Below the pieces are notes generated by a model. That model made no database searches. It saw only the letters and a program-made list of their open reading frames with translations, and was not told the DNA's origin. A stretch of DNA of 64,000 bases from Polyangiaceae bacterium. GTDB taxonomy: Bacteria; Myxococcota_A; Polyangia; Polyangiales; Polyangiaceae. A program made the position numbers and the translations under genes. This document shows positions 9,802 through 17,263 of the stretch, one piece after another. The stretch lies in NCBI GenBank assembly GCA_041389725.1, contig JAWKRG010000003.1:930001-994000 (forward strand), written 5' to 3'. How positions within the stretch are numbered: the first letter of the stretch is position 1; each line of letters begins with the position of its first letter.

Positions 9802-9831
9802 GAAACGACCCTGGTTGAAACGACCCTGGTT
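9802..9831. repeat. two perfect tandem copies of a 15-bp unit
   Basis: The unit GAAACGACCCTGGTT occurs at 9802-9816 and again at 9817-9831 without mismatch. Confidence 0.9.
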
Positions 9832-9938
9832 GCGGGGCTGCGGGACGCGCAGCGGGTTTTCGGTGGCCCGAACCGGCCTGGTAGCGGGACTCCGGGGACG
9901 CGGGAGCGGGTTTTCGTAGCCCGGTGCCCGAGCCGGCC

Positions 9939-10035
9939 GGCGCAGTCAGGCCCCGGCGTAGTCAGGACCCGGCGCAGTCAGGCCCCGGCGTAGTCAGGAC
10001 CCGGCGCAGTCAGGCCCCGGCGCAATGCGGACCCC
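9939..10035. repeat. 16-bp tandem array, five copies plus a degenerate sixth
   Basis: Units of the form GGCGYAGTCAGGMCCC run at 9939, 9955, 9971, 9987 and 10003. Two variants alternate strictly: copies 1, 3 and 5 read CGCAG...CCCC, copies 2 and 4 read CGTAG...ACCC, so growth was probably by 32-bp dimers. A degenerate sixth unit follows from 10019 to about 10035 and contains an ATG at 10025 that extends the xdhC frame. Confidence 0.9.
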
Positions 10036-10102
10036 AGCACAGCTGACTGCGTCCGAGCAGAGCAGCCCGAAACGCAAGAGGTCTGTGCCACAATCTCCGC
10101 AG

Positions 10103-10957
10103 ATGCAGCAGGTGCTGGAAGGACTACGCCAGGCCCTCGCAGGCGGGCGGCGGGCGGCGCTCGCAACGGTGATCCGCGTCTCGGGCTCGACCCCGCAGCA
10201 GCCAGGTGCGCGGCTGCTCCTGACGGCAGACGGATCGCAGATCGGCACCGTCGGTGGCGGCGCCGTCGAAAAAGCCGTGCTCGAAGAGCTCGCTGAGTGC
10301 CTGCGAGAGGGCAGGCCCGGTGTGCACCGCTTCGACCTCGGTCGAGATCTGGGCATGTGCTGTGGCGGGACGATGGAGGTATTCATCGAGCCCGTGGAGT
10401 CCGTCGCTCGCCTCGTGCTCTTTGGAGCCGGTCATGTGGCGAAGCCGACGGCGGCGCTCGCTCGCAGCGTGGGATTCAGCGTCACAGTCGTCGACGATCG
10501 CGAAGAACTCAACACCGAAGAGCGCTTTCCTGACTGTGAGCGCATCGTGGCAGAACCGCGGGAGGCGGCGCGCTCCGTCGCGCCGACCCACGCCGACTGG
10601 CTGTTGGTGGTCACGCACGATCACCGCCTGGACGAGGAAGCCCTAGATACCTACGCCCGCCTGCCGCATGCCTATCTCGGCATGATCGGCAGCCGCCGCA
10701 AGGTGTTCCGCACGCTGCAGCGTATCGCGCAGCGTGGCGCGCTTCCCGATCTCGAACGGATCTACGCTCCGGTCGGATTGGATCTGGGCGCGGTCAGCCC
10801 TGAAGAGATCGCAGTCAGCATCGTGGCCGAGCTCGTCGCATTGCGCCACGGGCGTCCCGCCACGCACCTCCGCGCGGTCGATGCGCCGGAACTCCAGCGG
10901 ATACTCGAAGGGGCAGGGAACCCGGAGCCCGCCGCAAACGTGGGTACTGGCGACTGA
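10103..10957 (+). CDS. xdhC: XdhC/CoxI-family molybdenum cofactor insertion protein
   Basis: XdhC-type proteins bind, sulfurate and deliver molybdenum cofactor to xanthine dehydrogenase and relatives. The N-terminal part has VSGSTPQQPGARLL and the conserved cysteine motif LGMCCGG; the C-terminal half is a Rossmann domain starting at LVLFGAGHVAKPTA with the later GMIGSRRK motif. I chose the ATG at 10103 (284 aa) because it puts the domain at the N-terminus; the frame is open to an ATG at 10025 that lies in repeat sequence. It probably serves the enzyme encoded at 14958 and 19496, although these are 4 and 8.5 kb away. Confidence 0.88.
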   Translation: MQQVLEGLRQALAGGRRAALATVIRVSGSTPQQPGARLLLTADGSQIGTVGGGAVEKAVLEELAECLREGRPGVHRFDLGRDLGMCCGGTMEVFIEPVESVARLVLFGAGHVAKPTAALARSVGFSVTVVDDREELNTEERFPDCERIVAEPREAARSVAPTHADWLLVVTHDHRLDEEALDTYARLPHAYLGMIGSRRKVFRTLQRIAQRGALPDLERIYAPVGLDLGAVSPEEIAVSIVAELVALRHGRPATHLRAVDAPELQRILEGAGNPEPAANVGTGD

Positions 10958-10966
10958 GCGCCGCAA

Positions 10967-10987
10967 ACGCGGGTCGCGATCCCGCGT
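10967..10987 (+). terminator. GC hairpin after xdhC
   Basis: ACGCGGG and CCCGCGT form a perfect 7-bp stem around a 7-base loop, ten bases after the xdhC stop. There is no T-run, so termination is only a suggestion. Confidence 0.4.
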
Positions 10988-11190
10988 GACGCAACGCACT
11001 TCAAGACGACTGGTCGGCCATTCCCGGCGCCGCCCTTCACGCTGCTGTTTCAAGCTTCGATGTGGAAGGGTCGGTCGCGCAGCGTGCGATTCCAACGATT
11101 GCGCCTCGCCGACGTCGCGGTCATCGTCACGAGACCGGCGCATGGGCCGGGTGCGCTCGGGGCCGCGAGGCCGGGGAGCTCGGAGGAAAC

Positions 11191-12765
11191 ATGCGAATCA
11201 GCTGGAAGTTTGCGGCTGCATTGACCTTGGCGCTCGCCGGCTGCGGCGACGACAGCAGTGACGCGGGCAACACCGGGAACACCGGCAGCGCGAACACAGG
11301 CGGCACCGGCAATGATGGCGGCGCGAACACCGGCGGCAGTGGCGGCGCGAACACCGGCGGCAGTGGCGGCGCGAACACCGGTGGCAGTGGCGGCGCGAAC
11401 ACCGGCGGCAGTGGCGGCGCGAACACCGGTGGCACGGGCAACACCGGCGCGGGCAAAGTGCTCGTGCTCAGTGAACTCAAAGCCTTTGCCACGGCACAAG
11501 GACACGGGCGGCACACCAGCGGCGGACGCGGCGGCAGCGTCTACGAAGTCACGACCCTCGCCAACAGCGGCGCGGGCAGCTTCCGCGACGCGGTCAGCAG
11601 TGGCAATCGCACCGTCGTCTTCCGCGTGGGTGGGACGATCACGCTCAACAAGAATCAACCCGTCTACTTTGGCGGCGACAACATCACCCTCGCGGGGCAG
11701 ACCGCGCCGGGCGATGGGGTGGCAATTTACGGGGAGATGGTCGACACCAACGGCCACGAAAACATCATCGTCCGCCACCTACGCTTTCGTTCCGGTGACC
11801 CGCAAGATGGCACGGATCGCGACGCCTTCAGGATCATCAATCTCGTATCGGGCAAGACCGCTCAGAACTTCATCCTGGACCATTGCTCCTTCAGCTGGGG
11901 CGACGACGAGGTGCTGTCCTTCGAGGCCCGTTCCGACGAGAAGTCGACGATCAAGAATGCCACGGTGCAGCGCTCGATCGTGTCCGAGGGCTTCGACAAC
12001 AAGGGCGTCATTCTGTGGAAGGCGAACCAAAACATCAGCTTCATCGGCAATCTGTTGGCCAACAATCACGAGCGAAACATCCGTGCATCGACGCGGATTT
12101 CCAGCTTCGAGATGGTGAACAACGTGATCTACGGTTACGCCTACGGAACCCAGCCCACCTACGAGAACAGCTTTGACGTGATTGGAAACGTGTATCTCGT
12201 CAGGCCGGGCCTGCCACAGGCTTTGGAAACCGTGCGCCTCGAAGCGTGCAGTTCGACCAACTGTCCCGGCGGCGCCAGCATCGGCGCTACTCAGGCTCAC
12301 ATCGCCGACAACACCTTGGGCGGCGGCGCCATCTCCGTGTCTTCGAACCTGACCCCGTATCTTTTCAACACGCCTCGAGTGTCGAGCGGCTACGCCGCGC
12401 TTCCCAGCGGGCAAGTCGAGAGCGACGTGTTGGGAGACGTCGGCTGCAACTTCAACGGCAACGACAGCCTCGACAAGAGTCAGATCAACGACGTTCTCAA
12501 CGGCTCTGGCGCGATCGTGACCAGCGAGGCGGGGACGGCTGGGCTTCCCACGTTGATGGGCGGCACTCCGGAAGTCGACGCCAACTCCGACGGCATTCCC
12601 GATACTTTCGCGAGCACTCACGGCATCTCCTCCGCCACGGATGTGATCCCCAATTGGAAGTTCGCCAGCTACCAGGTGAGCAACGTAGCGGGCTACACGG
12701 CGCTCGAGATGTATCTCATGTGGGCCGCCGGAGACTTCGACACACTCGTCGCCAAGCTACCGTAG
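11191..12765 (+). CDS. putative pectate lyase-like beta-helix lipoprotein
   Basis: The ATG at 11191 has a strong ribosome site (GGAGG, five bases upstream) and starts a lipoprotein signal with lipobox LAGC near residue 17. A Gly/Asn/Thr-rich linker follows (about 25-90), then a right-handed beta-helix: GSVYEVTTLANSGAGSFRDA, NIIVRHLRFRSGD, the DHCSFSWGDDE rung, and a run of Asn/Val-rich turns. This pattern matches bacterial pectate lyases of the PL1 type, which cleave polygalacturonate by beta-elimination in a calcium-dependent way. The protein is probably displayed on the outer surface or in the periplasm. Substrate is inferred; other beta-helix lyases are possible. Confidence 0.75.
   Translation: MRISWKFAAALTLALAGCGDDSSDAGNTGNTGSANTGGTGNDGGANTGGSGGANTGGSGGANTGGSGGANTGGSGGANTGGTGNTGAGKVLVLSELKAFATAQGHGRHTSGGRGGSVYEVTTLANSGAGSFRDAVSSGNRTVVFRVGGTITLNKNQPVYFGGDNITLAGQTAPGDGVAIYGEMVDTNGHENIIVRHLRFRSGDPQDGTDRDAFRIINLVSGKTAQNFILDHCSFSWGDDEVLSFEARSDEKSTIKNATVQRSIVSEGFDNKGVILWKANQNISFIGNLLANNHERNIRASTRISSFEMVNNVIYGYAYGTQPTYENSFDVIGNVYLVRPGLPQALETVRLEACSSTNCPGGASIGATQAHIADNTLGGGAISVSSNLTPYLFNTPRVSSGYAALPSGQVESDVLGDVGCNFNGNDSLDKSQINDVLNGSGAIVTSEAGTAGLPTLMGGTPEVDANSDGIPDTFASTHGISSATDVIPNWKFASYQVSNVAGYTALEMYLMWAAGDFDTLVAKLP
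11317..11436 (+). repeat. five 24-bp tandem repeats inside the lyase linker
   Basis: The unit, encoding GGANTGGS, is repeated five times in phase (starts 11317, 11341, 11365, 11389, 11413) with only synonymous changes apart from the last. It lengthens the flexible linker between the lipid anchor and the beta-helix; copy number probably varies between strains. Confidence 0.92.
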
Positions 12766-12961
12766 CGTGAAGTGGGCCTAGGCGACTTTCGCTCCAACTC
12801 GCCACACGAGCGTCCCGTGTCCGTCGTTCTGAGCGGAATGTCGGACAGCGCTCCGCACTCCGCTGCCGTCACGGCGAAGACTTCCCCCTTTTCCAAGGGG
12901 TGGGTGAAACTGCGCTGCCCTAGCCGGTGACAGGCAAAGCCAAGGGCGATACTTTGGGAGC

Positions 12962-14920
12962 GTGAAAAGACCCCTCGGCGAGCGTGATGGGCCTACCGAG
13001 CCCTTCGAATCCGACGCCGATGTGGACGACGGCCCCACCGTCCGTGTGTTCATTCCCGACGAAGGCCCCGCGCAGATTCTTGGCATGGGCCTACCGGACT
13101 TTGCGGGCGAGCTCAGTCCCGACGCCAAGACACTGGAGCAGCGGGCGCGCCGAGAAGTCACCGACTCCAACTTCTACACGGCACCCACGCGCGAGTCGAA
13201 GCGGGATCCCTTCGAGGACGCGAAGACTCTGGAGCGCCGTCCCCAGGGCGCGGATCCCCTCGACTACGCCAAGACCCTCGAGCGCCGCCCCCGTGGAAGC
13301 TTGCCTAGCTTCGAGGATACTGGCCGCGTCACTTCGACCGACGCCTGGACGCTACCGCGTCCAGCCTTGCCGCCTCTGCCGACGCAGCCCATTCCCCTCG
13401 TTCCACCTCGGAGCTCGCCCTTTCCTTTGTTCGACGCGGTCGAAAAGAGCGCGCGCGTGGATCGCATGCATCTTCGCGACTCGGTGGTCGAAGTGTCCGC
13501 CGCCTTGGCTCCGGTGGACAGTCCTCCCCAAGGCGCGTGGTCAGAAGCGCAGGCGCCAGCCGTTGCACCCTACTTTCCCACGCCATCCTCGCGCCCATCT
13601 CGCGCCATCCCCGAAACCTTCCCCACCGCGACGGCGACAGAACCAGCGCAGCACGGGGCGCCGCGCGTCGAGCTGGGTCTCGCAGCCCCGCGAGGCTTCG
13701 TACCCAAAGGCAGCATCCCTCCACCTGGCGCCCCCCGCCCACCGCACCCGACGCTCTCACCCTCTCCGCTCTCCGTCGGCAAAGATCGCACTCTGATCGC
13801 GGCGGCGGTGGGAGTCTTCGCGGCACTGAGCCTGGGCGGCCTGGGTGCCGCCGGACTGTTTCTGCTGTTGCGCAAGCCCGCGGCAAAACCCCAGCCGCAG
13901 CCGCGCCCACCCGCCGCGGCCAGCGTGGCCGCTGAAGCGCCCGCCACGACACCCTCGACTGCGCCCCAGTGCAGCATGGGACTCGCGCCGCGGCTGCTGC
14001 TCGCTGACGTGCTCACGGACGTGCGCCCCGAGGTGGCGACAGCGCCTGGCCAAGGTCAGGTTGCGGTAGGCGTCGCGGCGAACCGCTATGAGGCGCGCGG
14101 CCTCATCGTGAACGTCACTCAGCTCAGCACGGAAGTACGCATGTCGGAGCGCCTCACGCATCCGGTGTTCCGTGTCACGCCCTTGCCGGGGCGCTCGCCC
14201 GCAACGTTCGTGGTCGACACCGACGACGCGCGAATCGGTTTGCTGCGCACGGTGCCCAGCACGCCGCCGTTCAGACTGGGCACGACCGCCGCGGGCATCG
14301 TGCGAGTCACGAACGGAGCGTCGAGCCTGATCTGGCCGGGTTCGACCGCTGAGCTGGGAGAGCCGAGCTTTGCGTCGGTCGCGGGAGTCGGAACGGCCGT
14401 CGCGTTCCAACGCGGCAAACAGAGCGGCGAGACCTTCGTGGGCTGGCTCACGCGTGAGGGCGCGCGCGCGAGCGAACTCGTGCGCGTGGAGGTGGGCGGA
14501 AGACCCAGCGGACGCCCCGTGCTGGTCGGCGATGACCGACAGATCGTCGTCGCCGTCGCCGCCGCCGGTAACGGAGAGCCCGAGCGCATCTTCGCGGCCG
14601 CGGCGCGCCCTGGAGAAATCCCTCGGAACGCGAATCCCGTCGCGCTCACTGACGGCAACAGCGGCCAACCGAGCCTGATTGCGTTCGATCGCGGCTACAT
14701 TCTGAGCTGGCTCACGGGCAACGCCGAAACGTTGCGTTTGCAGGCACGGGCCCTGGACGCGCAGCTGCAGCCCCAGGGCCCCGTGTTCGAGCTCTCGTCC
14801 CAGGGCGTGGCCGACGCGCCAGGCGCCCTCGTTGCCCGCCAAGATCAGGTTCTCGCCGTCCACTTCCGCGTGCGCGACGGCCGCAGCGAGCTGTGGGGCA
14901 GCACGCTGGTCTGCCGTTGA
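12962..14920 (+). CDS. single-pass membrane protein with Pro-rich N-terminus, unknown
   Basis: GTG start; 652 residues. The first 250 are acidic, Pro-rich and probably disordered, with three copies of a short motif like DAKTLERRPxG (DAKTLEQRARR, DAKTLERRPQG, YAKTLERRPRG), which resemble the variable regions of myxobacterial kinase substrates and FHA ligands. A transmembrane helix follows (about 280-300, LIAAAVGVFAALSLGGLGAAGLFLLL) and then a 330-residue domain of short beta strands with repeated Val/Gly/Thr turns, plausibly a beta-propeller outside the membrane. No catalytic motif is seen. I do not know the function. Confidence 0.7.
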   Translation: MKRPLGERDGPTEPFESDADVDDGPTVRVFIPDEGPAQILGMGLPDFAGELSPDAKTLEQRARREVTDSNFYTAPTRESKRDPFEDAKTLERRPQGADPLDYAKTLERRPRGSLPSFEDTGRVTSTDAWTLPRPALPPLPTQPIPLVPPRSSPFPLFDAVEKSARVDRMHLRDSVVEVSAALAPVDSPPQGAWSEAQAPAVAPYFPTPSSRPSRAIPETFPTATATEPAQHGAPRVELGLAAPRGFVPKGSIPPPGAPRPPHPTLSPSPLSVGKDRTLIAAAVGVFAALSLGGLGAAGLFLLLRKPAAKPQPQPRPPAAASVAAEAPATTPSTAPQCSMGLAPRLLLADVLTDVRPEVATAPGQGQVAVGVAANRYEARGLIVNVTQLSTEVRMSERLTHPVFRVTPLPGRSPATFVVDTDDARIGLLRTVPSTPPFRLGTTAAGIVRVTNGASSLIWPGSTAELGEPSFASVAGVGTAVAFQRGKQSGETFVGWLTREGARASELVRVEVGGRPSGRPVLVGDDRQIVVAVAAAGNGEPERIFAAAARPGEIPRNANPVALTDGNSGQPSLIAFDRGYILSWLTGNAETLRLQARALDAQLQPQGPVFELSSQGVADAPGALVARQDQVLAVHFRVRDGRSELWGSTLVCR

Positions 14921-14957
14921 CCGGCGGCCCCGACAAAGCCTGGTAGAGTCCCGGGCC

Positions 14958-16370
14958 ATGACCCTCTCGCTGACGGTGAATGGCAAGCCGATCGAGCTCG
15001 ACGGCGCGGATCTTCATCAGCCTCTGCTGCACTTCCTGCGAGCGCGCGGACTGACGGGCACCAAGGAGGGTTGCGCCGAAGGGGAGTGCGGCGCCTGCGC
15101 CGTGGTGTTGCTACGCAAAGACGCCGCCGGAGACGCTCGCTACGTTCCGATCAACAGCTGCCTCTTGCTGCTCGGCTCCGCCGTAGGACAGGAGTTGCTC
15201 ACGGTGGAGGGCGTCGCGCGCGAAGATCGCCTGCACCCCGTGCAGGCGGCGCTCGTGGAGAGCGGTGGTTCGCAGTGCGGTTACTGCACGCCCGGCTTCG
15301 TGATGAGCATGTTCGCGGAGTACTACCGTGCCGATCGCGATGGCTACGATCCGGAAGCCATCAGCGGCAACCTGTGTCGCTGCACCGGCTATCGCCCCAT
15401 CCGCGACGCCGCCCGAGCCCTGGGCAAGCCTGCAGCAGATGACCCGCATCTGAAACGGCTAACGGGTCCCGCGCCCGTCACGGCTCCCGTTTCCAAGGCA
15501 GACGGCAAGGCATTCTACCGTCCTGCGCGCCTGGAAGAGGCGCTGAAGCTGCTCTCTGAGCAGCCGGGCCTGACCCTGATCAGTGGTGGCACAGACGTAG
15601 TAGTGGACATCAATCAACGCAACGTCAGCCACACGGGCTTCGTGTCCCTGGAGAACGTCCAGGAACTCCAAGCGTTCACTCTTTCCGCCGACGAGCTGTG
15701 CATTGGCGCCGCGGTGACCCTCTCCGAGATCGAGCGGCGCGTGCACGGCAAGCTGCCGATGTTCGAGCAACTCCTGCCGTTGTTCTCGTCGCGCCTCATC
15801 CGCAATCGCGCCACCTTGGGCGGCAACCTGGGCACGGCGTCACCCATCGGCGACAGTCCGCCCGCGCTCCTGGCCCTGGATGCGGAGCTGCGCCTACAGA
15901 GCGTCGCCGGCAAGCGCAGTGTCAAGGTCGCCGACTACTTTCTTGGCTATCGCAAGACCGTGCTGCAACCGGGCGAGATAATCGTGGCGATCGCCATTCC
16001 GCTGCCCGCGCCTCCGGTGCAGCGCTTCTACAAAGTGAGCAAGCGCGTGCTGGACGACATCTCCACCGTGGCGGCGGGCTTCAGCCTGCGCTTGGACGGC
16101 TCGGGAAAGATCCGCGCAGCGCGCCTCGCCTACGGTGGCGTTGCTGCAACCCCCATGCGAGCGCTGGACGTGGAAGCGATGTTGGCCGGCAAAGCGTGGG
16201 ACTCCGCTGCCCGCGATGCCGCTTGCAAGGAGTTGAAGAGCGCATTCACGCCCATGACGGATCATCGCGGCAGCGCCGACTACCGTCGCGCCATGGTCAG
16301 CCAGCTCTTCGCCAGGTTCTTCCACGAAACGACGACGGCGCCCGCGCAGCAAGCCGCACCGTTGGCGTAG
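14958..16370 (+). CDS. xdhA: xanthine dehydrogenase small subunit (2Fe-2S, FAD)
   Basis: Electron-transfer subunit of xanthine dehydrogenase, which oxidises hypoxanthine and xanthine to urate. The first 2Fe-2S cluster uses Cys39, Cys44, Cys47 and Cys68; the second uses Cys107, Cys110, Cys140 and Cys142 (CGYC ... CRC). The FAD domain begins near residue 180 (LTLISGGTDVVVD) and is followed by the CO dehydrogenase flavoprotein C-terminal domain. Length 470 is normal for the bacterial XdhA form. The ATG at 14958 is chosen over the upstream frame extension because it gives the family's N-terminus (TLSLTVNGK). The molybdenum subunit is on the same strand 3.1 kb downstream, unusually far. Confidence 0.93.
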   Translation: MTLSLTVNGKPIELDGADLHQPLLHFLRARGLTGTKEGCAEGECGACAVVLLRKDAAGDARYVPINSCLLLLGSAVGQELLTVEGVAREDRLHPVQAALVESGGSQCGYCTPGFVMSMFAEYYRADRDGYDPEAISGNLCRCTGYRPIRDAARALGKPAADDPHLKRLTGPAPVTAPVSKADGKAFYRPARLEEALKLLSEQPGLTLISGGTDVVVDINQRNVSHTGFVSLENVQELQAFTLSADELCIGAAVTLSEIERRVHGKLPMFEQLLPLFSSRLIRNRATLGGNLGTASPIGDSPPALLALDAELRLQSVAGKRSVKVADYFLGYRKTVLQPGEIIVAIAIPLPAPPVQRFYKVSKRVLDDISTVAAGFSLRLDGSGKIRAARLAYGGVAATPMRALDVEAMLAGKAWDSAARDAACKELKSAFTPMTDHRGSADYRRAMVSQLFARFFHETTTAPAQQAAPLA

Positions 16371-16395
16371 TCGCCGCGCCCAGCTCGCTCCCGGG

Positions 16396-17211
16396 CTAGC
16401 CGCGGCGTAGCAGGGCGACCAGGCCGGGGAGGTTGTCGGCGTGCACCCAGTGTCCTGCGCCTTCGAGCAAGTGCAGCTCTACGCCCTTGTCATGCAATGC
16501 TCGCGCGCGGGTCAGGGCTTCTTCGGTCCAGCGGTCTCCTTGCTCGGCGCGGAGCAGATGCACTCGAGGGCCCCCGCTTCGTGCTTCGAGTCGCGCGAGG
16601 GAATCCAGAGCGAAGTAGTCGTCGGTCAGGGCTTCGATTTGATCGAGATCGAAGACCCAGCGAAACCCGTCGTCCTGTCGCGCCAGGTTCGTGGTGAGCC
16701 ATTCGGCTACCCGTCGCGGCAGGCCGTGCTGCTCCAGGTCCTTCGCCACGGCTTGGCGGTCACGGTGTGCCAGGCGCGCGCCGCGCAGCGCACGCATCAC
16801 CGGCGCCACGTCGCTGCGGGTGCGCCAGGCCGGGTCCGTGTCCAAACGGGTATCCAAGGTCCAGACGTGCTCCAGCTCCGGAAGCCGCTCGGCGAGCAGC
16901 AGCGACACCTTGCCACCAAAGGAGTGACCGATCACGCGCTGCACCGGCACGCCGAGCTCGCCGACGACCCGCGCAACCACGTCCGCACACCCGCTCACGG
17001 TGGTCACGTCGCTCGTGCGTCCCAGCGCGGGCGCGGCGCCATGGCCGGGCAAATCCACGAGCAGAGCTTCGCCCTCTTGCCCATCCCGAACCAACGTGCG
17101 CGCCAGGCTGCGCAGGTTGCGTCCAGAAGCGAGCAGCCCGTGCACGAGCAGCACGCGGCGCGCAGCACCCGGGTCACCGATGCGTTCGAGCGGAAGGTCG
17201 TGTGTGGTCAC
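16396..17211 (-). CDS. alpha/beta hydrolase
   Basis: A 271-residue alpha/beta-fold hydrolase: oxyanion HG at 24-25 (LLVHGLLASG), nucleophile elbow GHSFGG with Ser97, and C-terminal catalytic His254 (GHWVHADNLP). The acid is probably the Asp of TLDTRLD near 119. The overall look (RNLRSLARTL, DLPGHG) is that of the YbfF-like esterase group. Substrate unknown. It lies opposite xdhA and xdhB and separates them. Confidence 0.85.
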   Translation of the reverse strand: MTTHDLPLERIGDPGAARRVLLVHGLLASGRNLRSLARTLVRDGQEGEALLVDLPGHGAAPALGRTSDVTTVSGCADVVARVVGELGVPVQRVIGHSFGGKVSLLLAERLPELEHVWTLDTRLDTDPAWRTRSDVAPVMRALRGARLAHRDRQAVAKDLEQHGLPRRVAEWLTTNLARQDDGFRWVFDLDQIEALTDDYFALDSLARLEARSGGPRVHLLRAEQGDRWTEEALTRARALHDKGVELHLLEGAGHWVHADNLPGLVALLRRG

Positions 17212-17263
17212 AGCGTCCTCGAGTCACGGCGTCACGGCGTTCAGGCGTCACAGCGTCACTGAG

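Larger units (their letters stand above)
9758..10102. other. 345-bp divergent intergenic region with repeats
   Basis: Separates the divergent regulator and xdhC genes. The first 45 bases beside the regulator start are A+T-richer and probably hold its promoter. The rest is occupied by two perfect 15-bp copies, two diverged copies of a roughly 50-bp GC-rich block (about 9832-9880 and 9882-9935, sharing the core AGCGGGTTTTCG), and a 16-bp tandem array. No further gene is seen. Confidence 0.7.

Noticed and set aside
9939..10035. CRISPR array
   Set aside because: Units are 16 bp, contiguous, with no spacers and no cas genes.
11127..11516. Minus-strand Pro-rich frame (FAPPLPPV repeats)
   Set aside because: Simply the complement of the GGSGGANT linker repeats of the lyase gene.
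13757..14986. Long minus-strand open frame (409 codons) opposite the Pro-rich membrane protein and the xdhA start
   Set aside because: Residue mix is the Arg/Ala/His-rich pattern of antisense GC-rich coding DNA; the plus-strand gene has normal codon bias and a clear TM domain.
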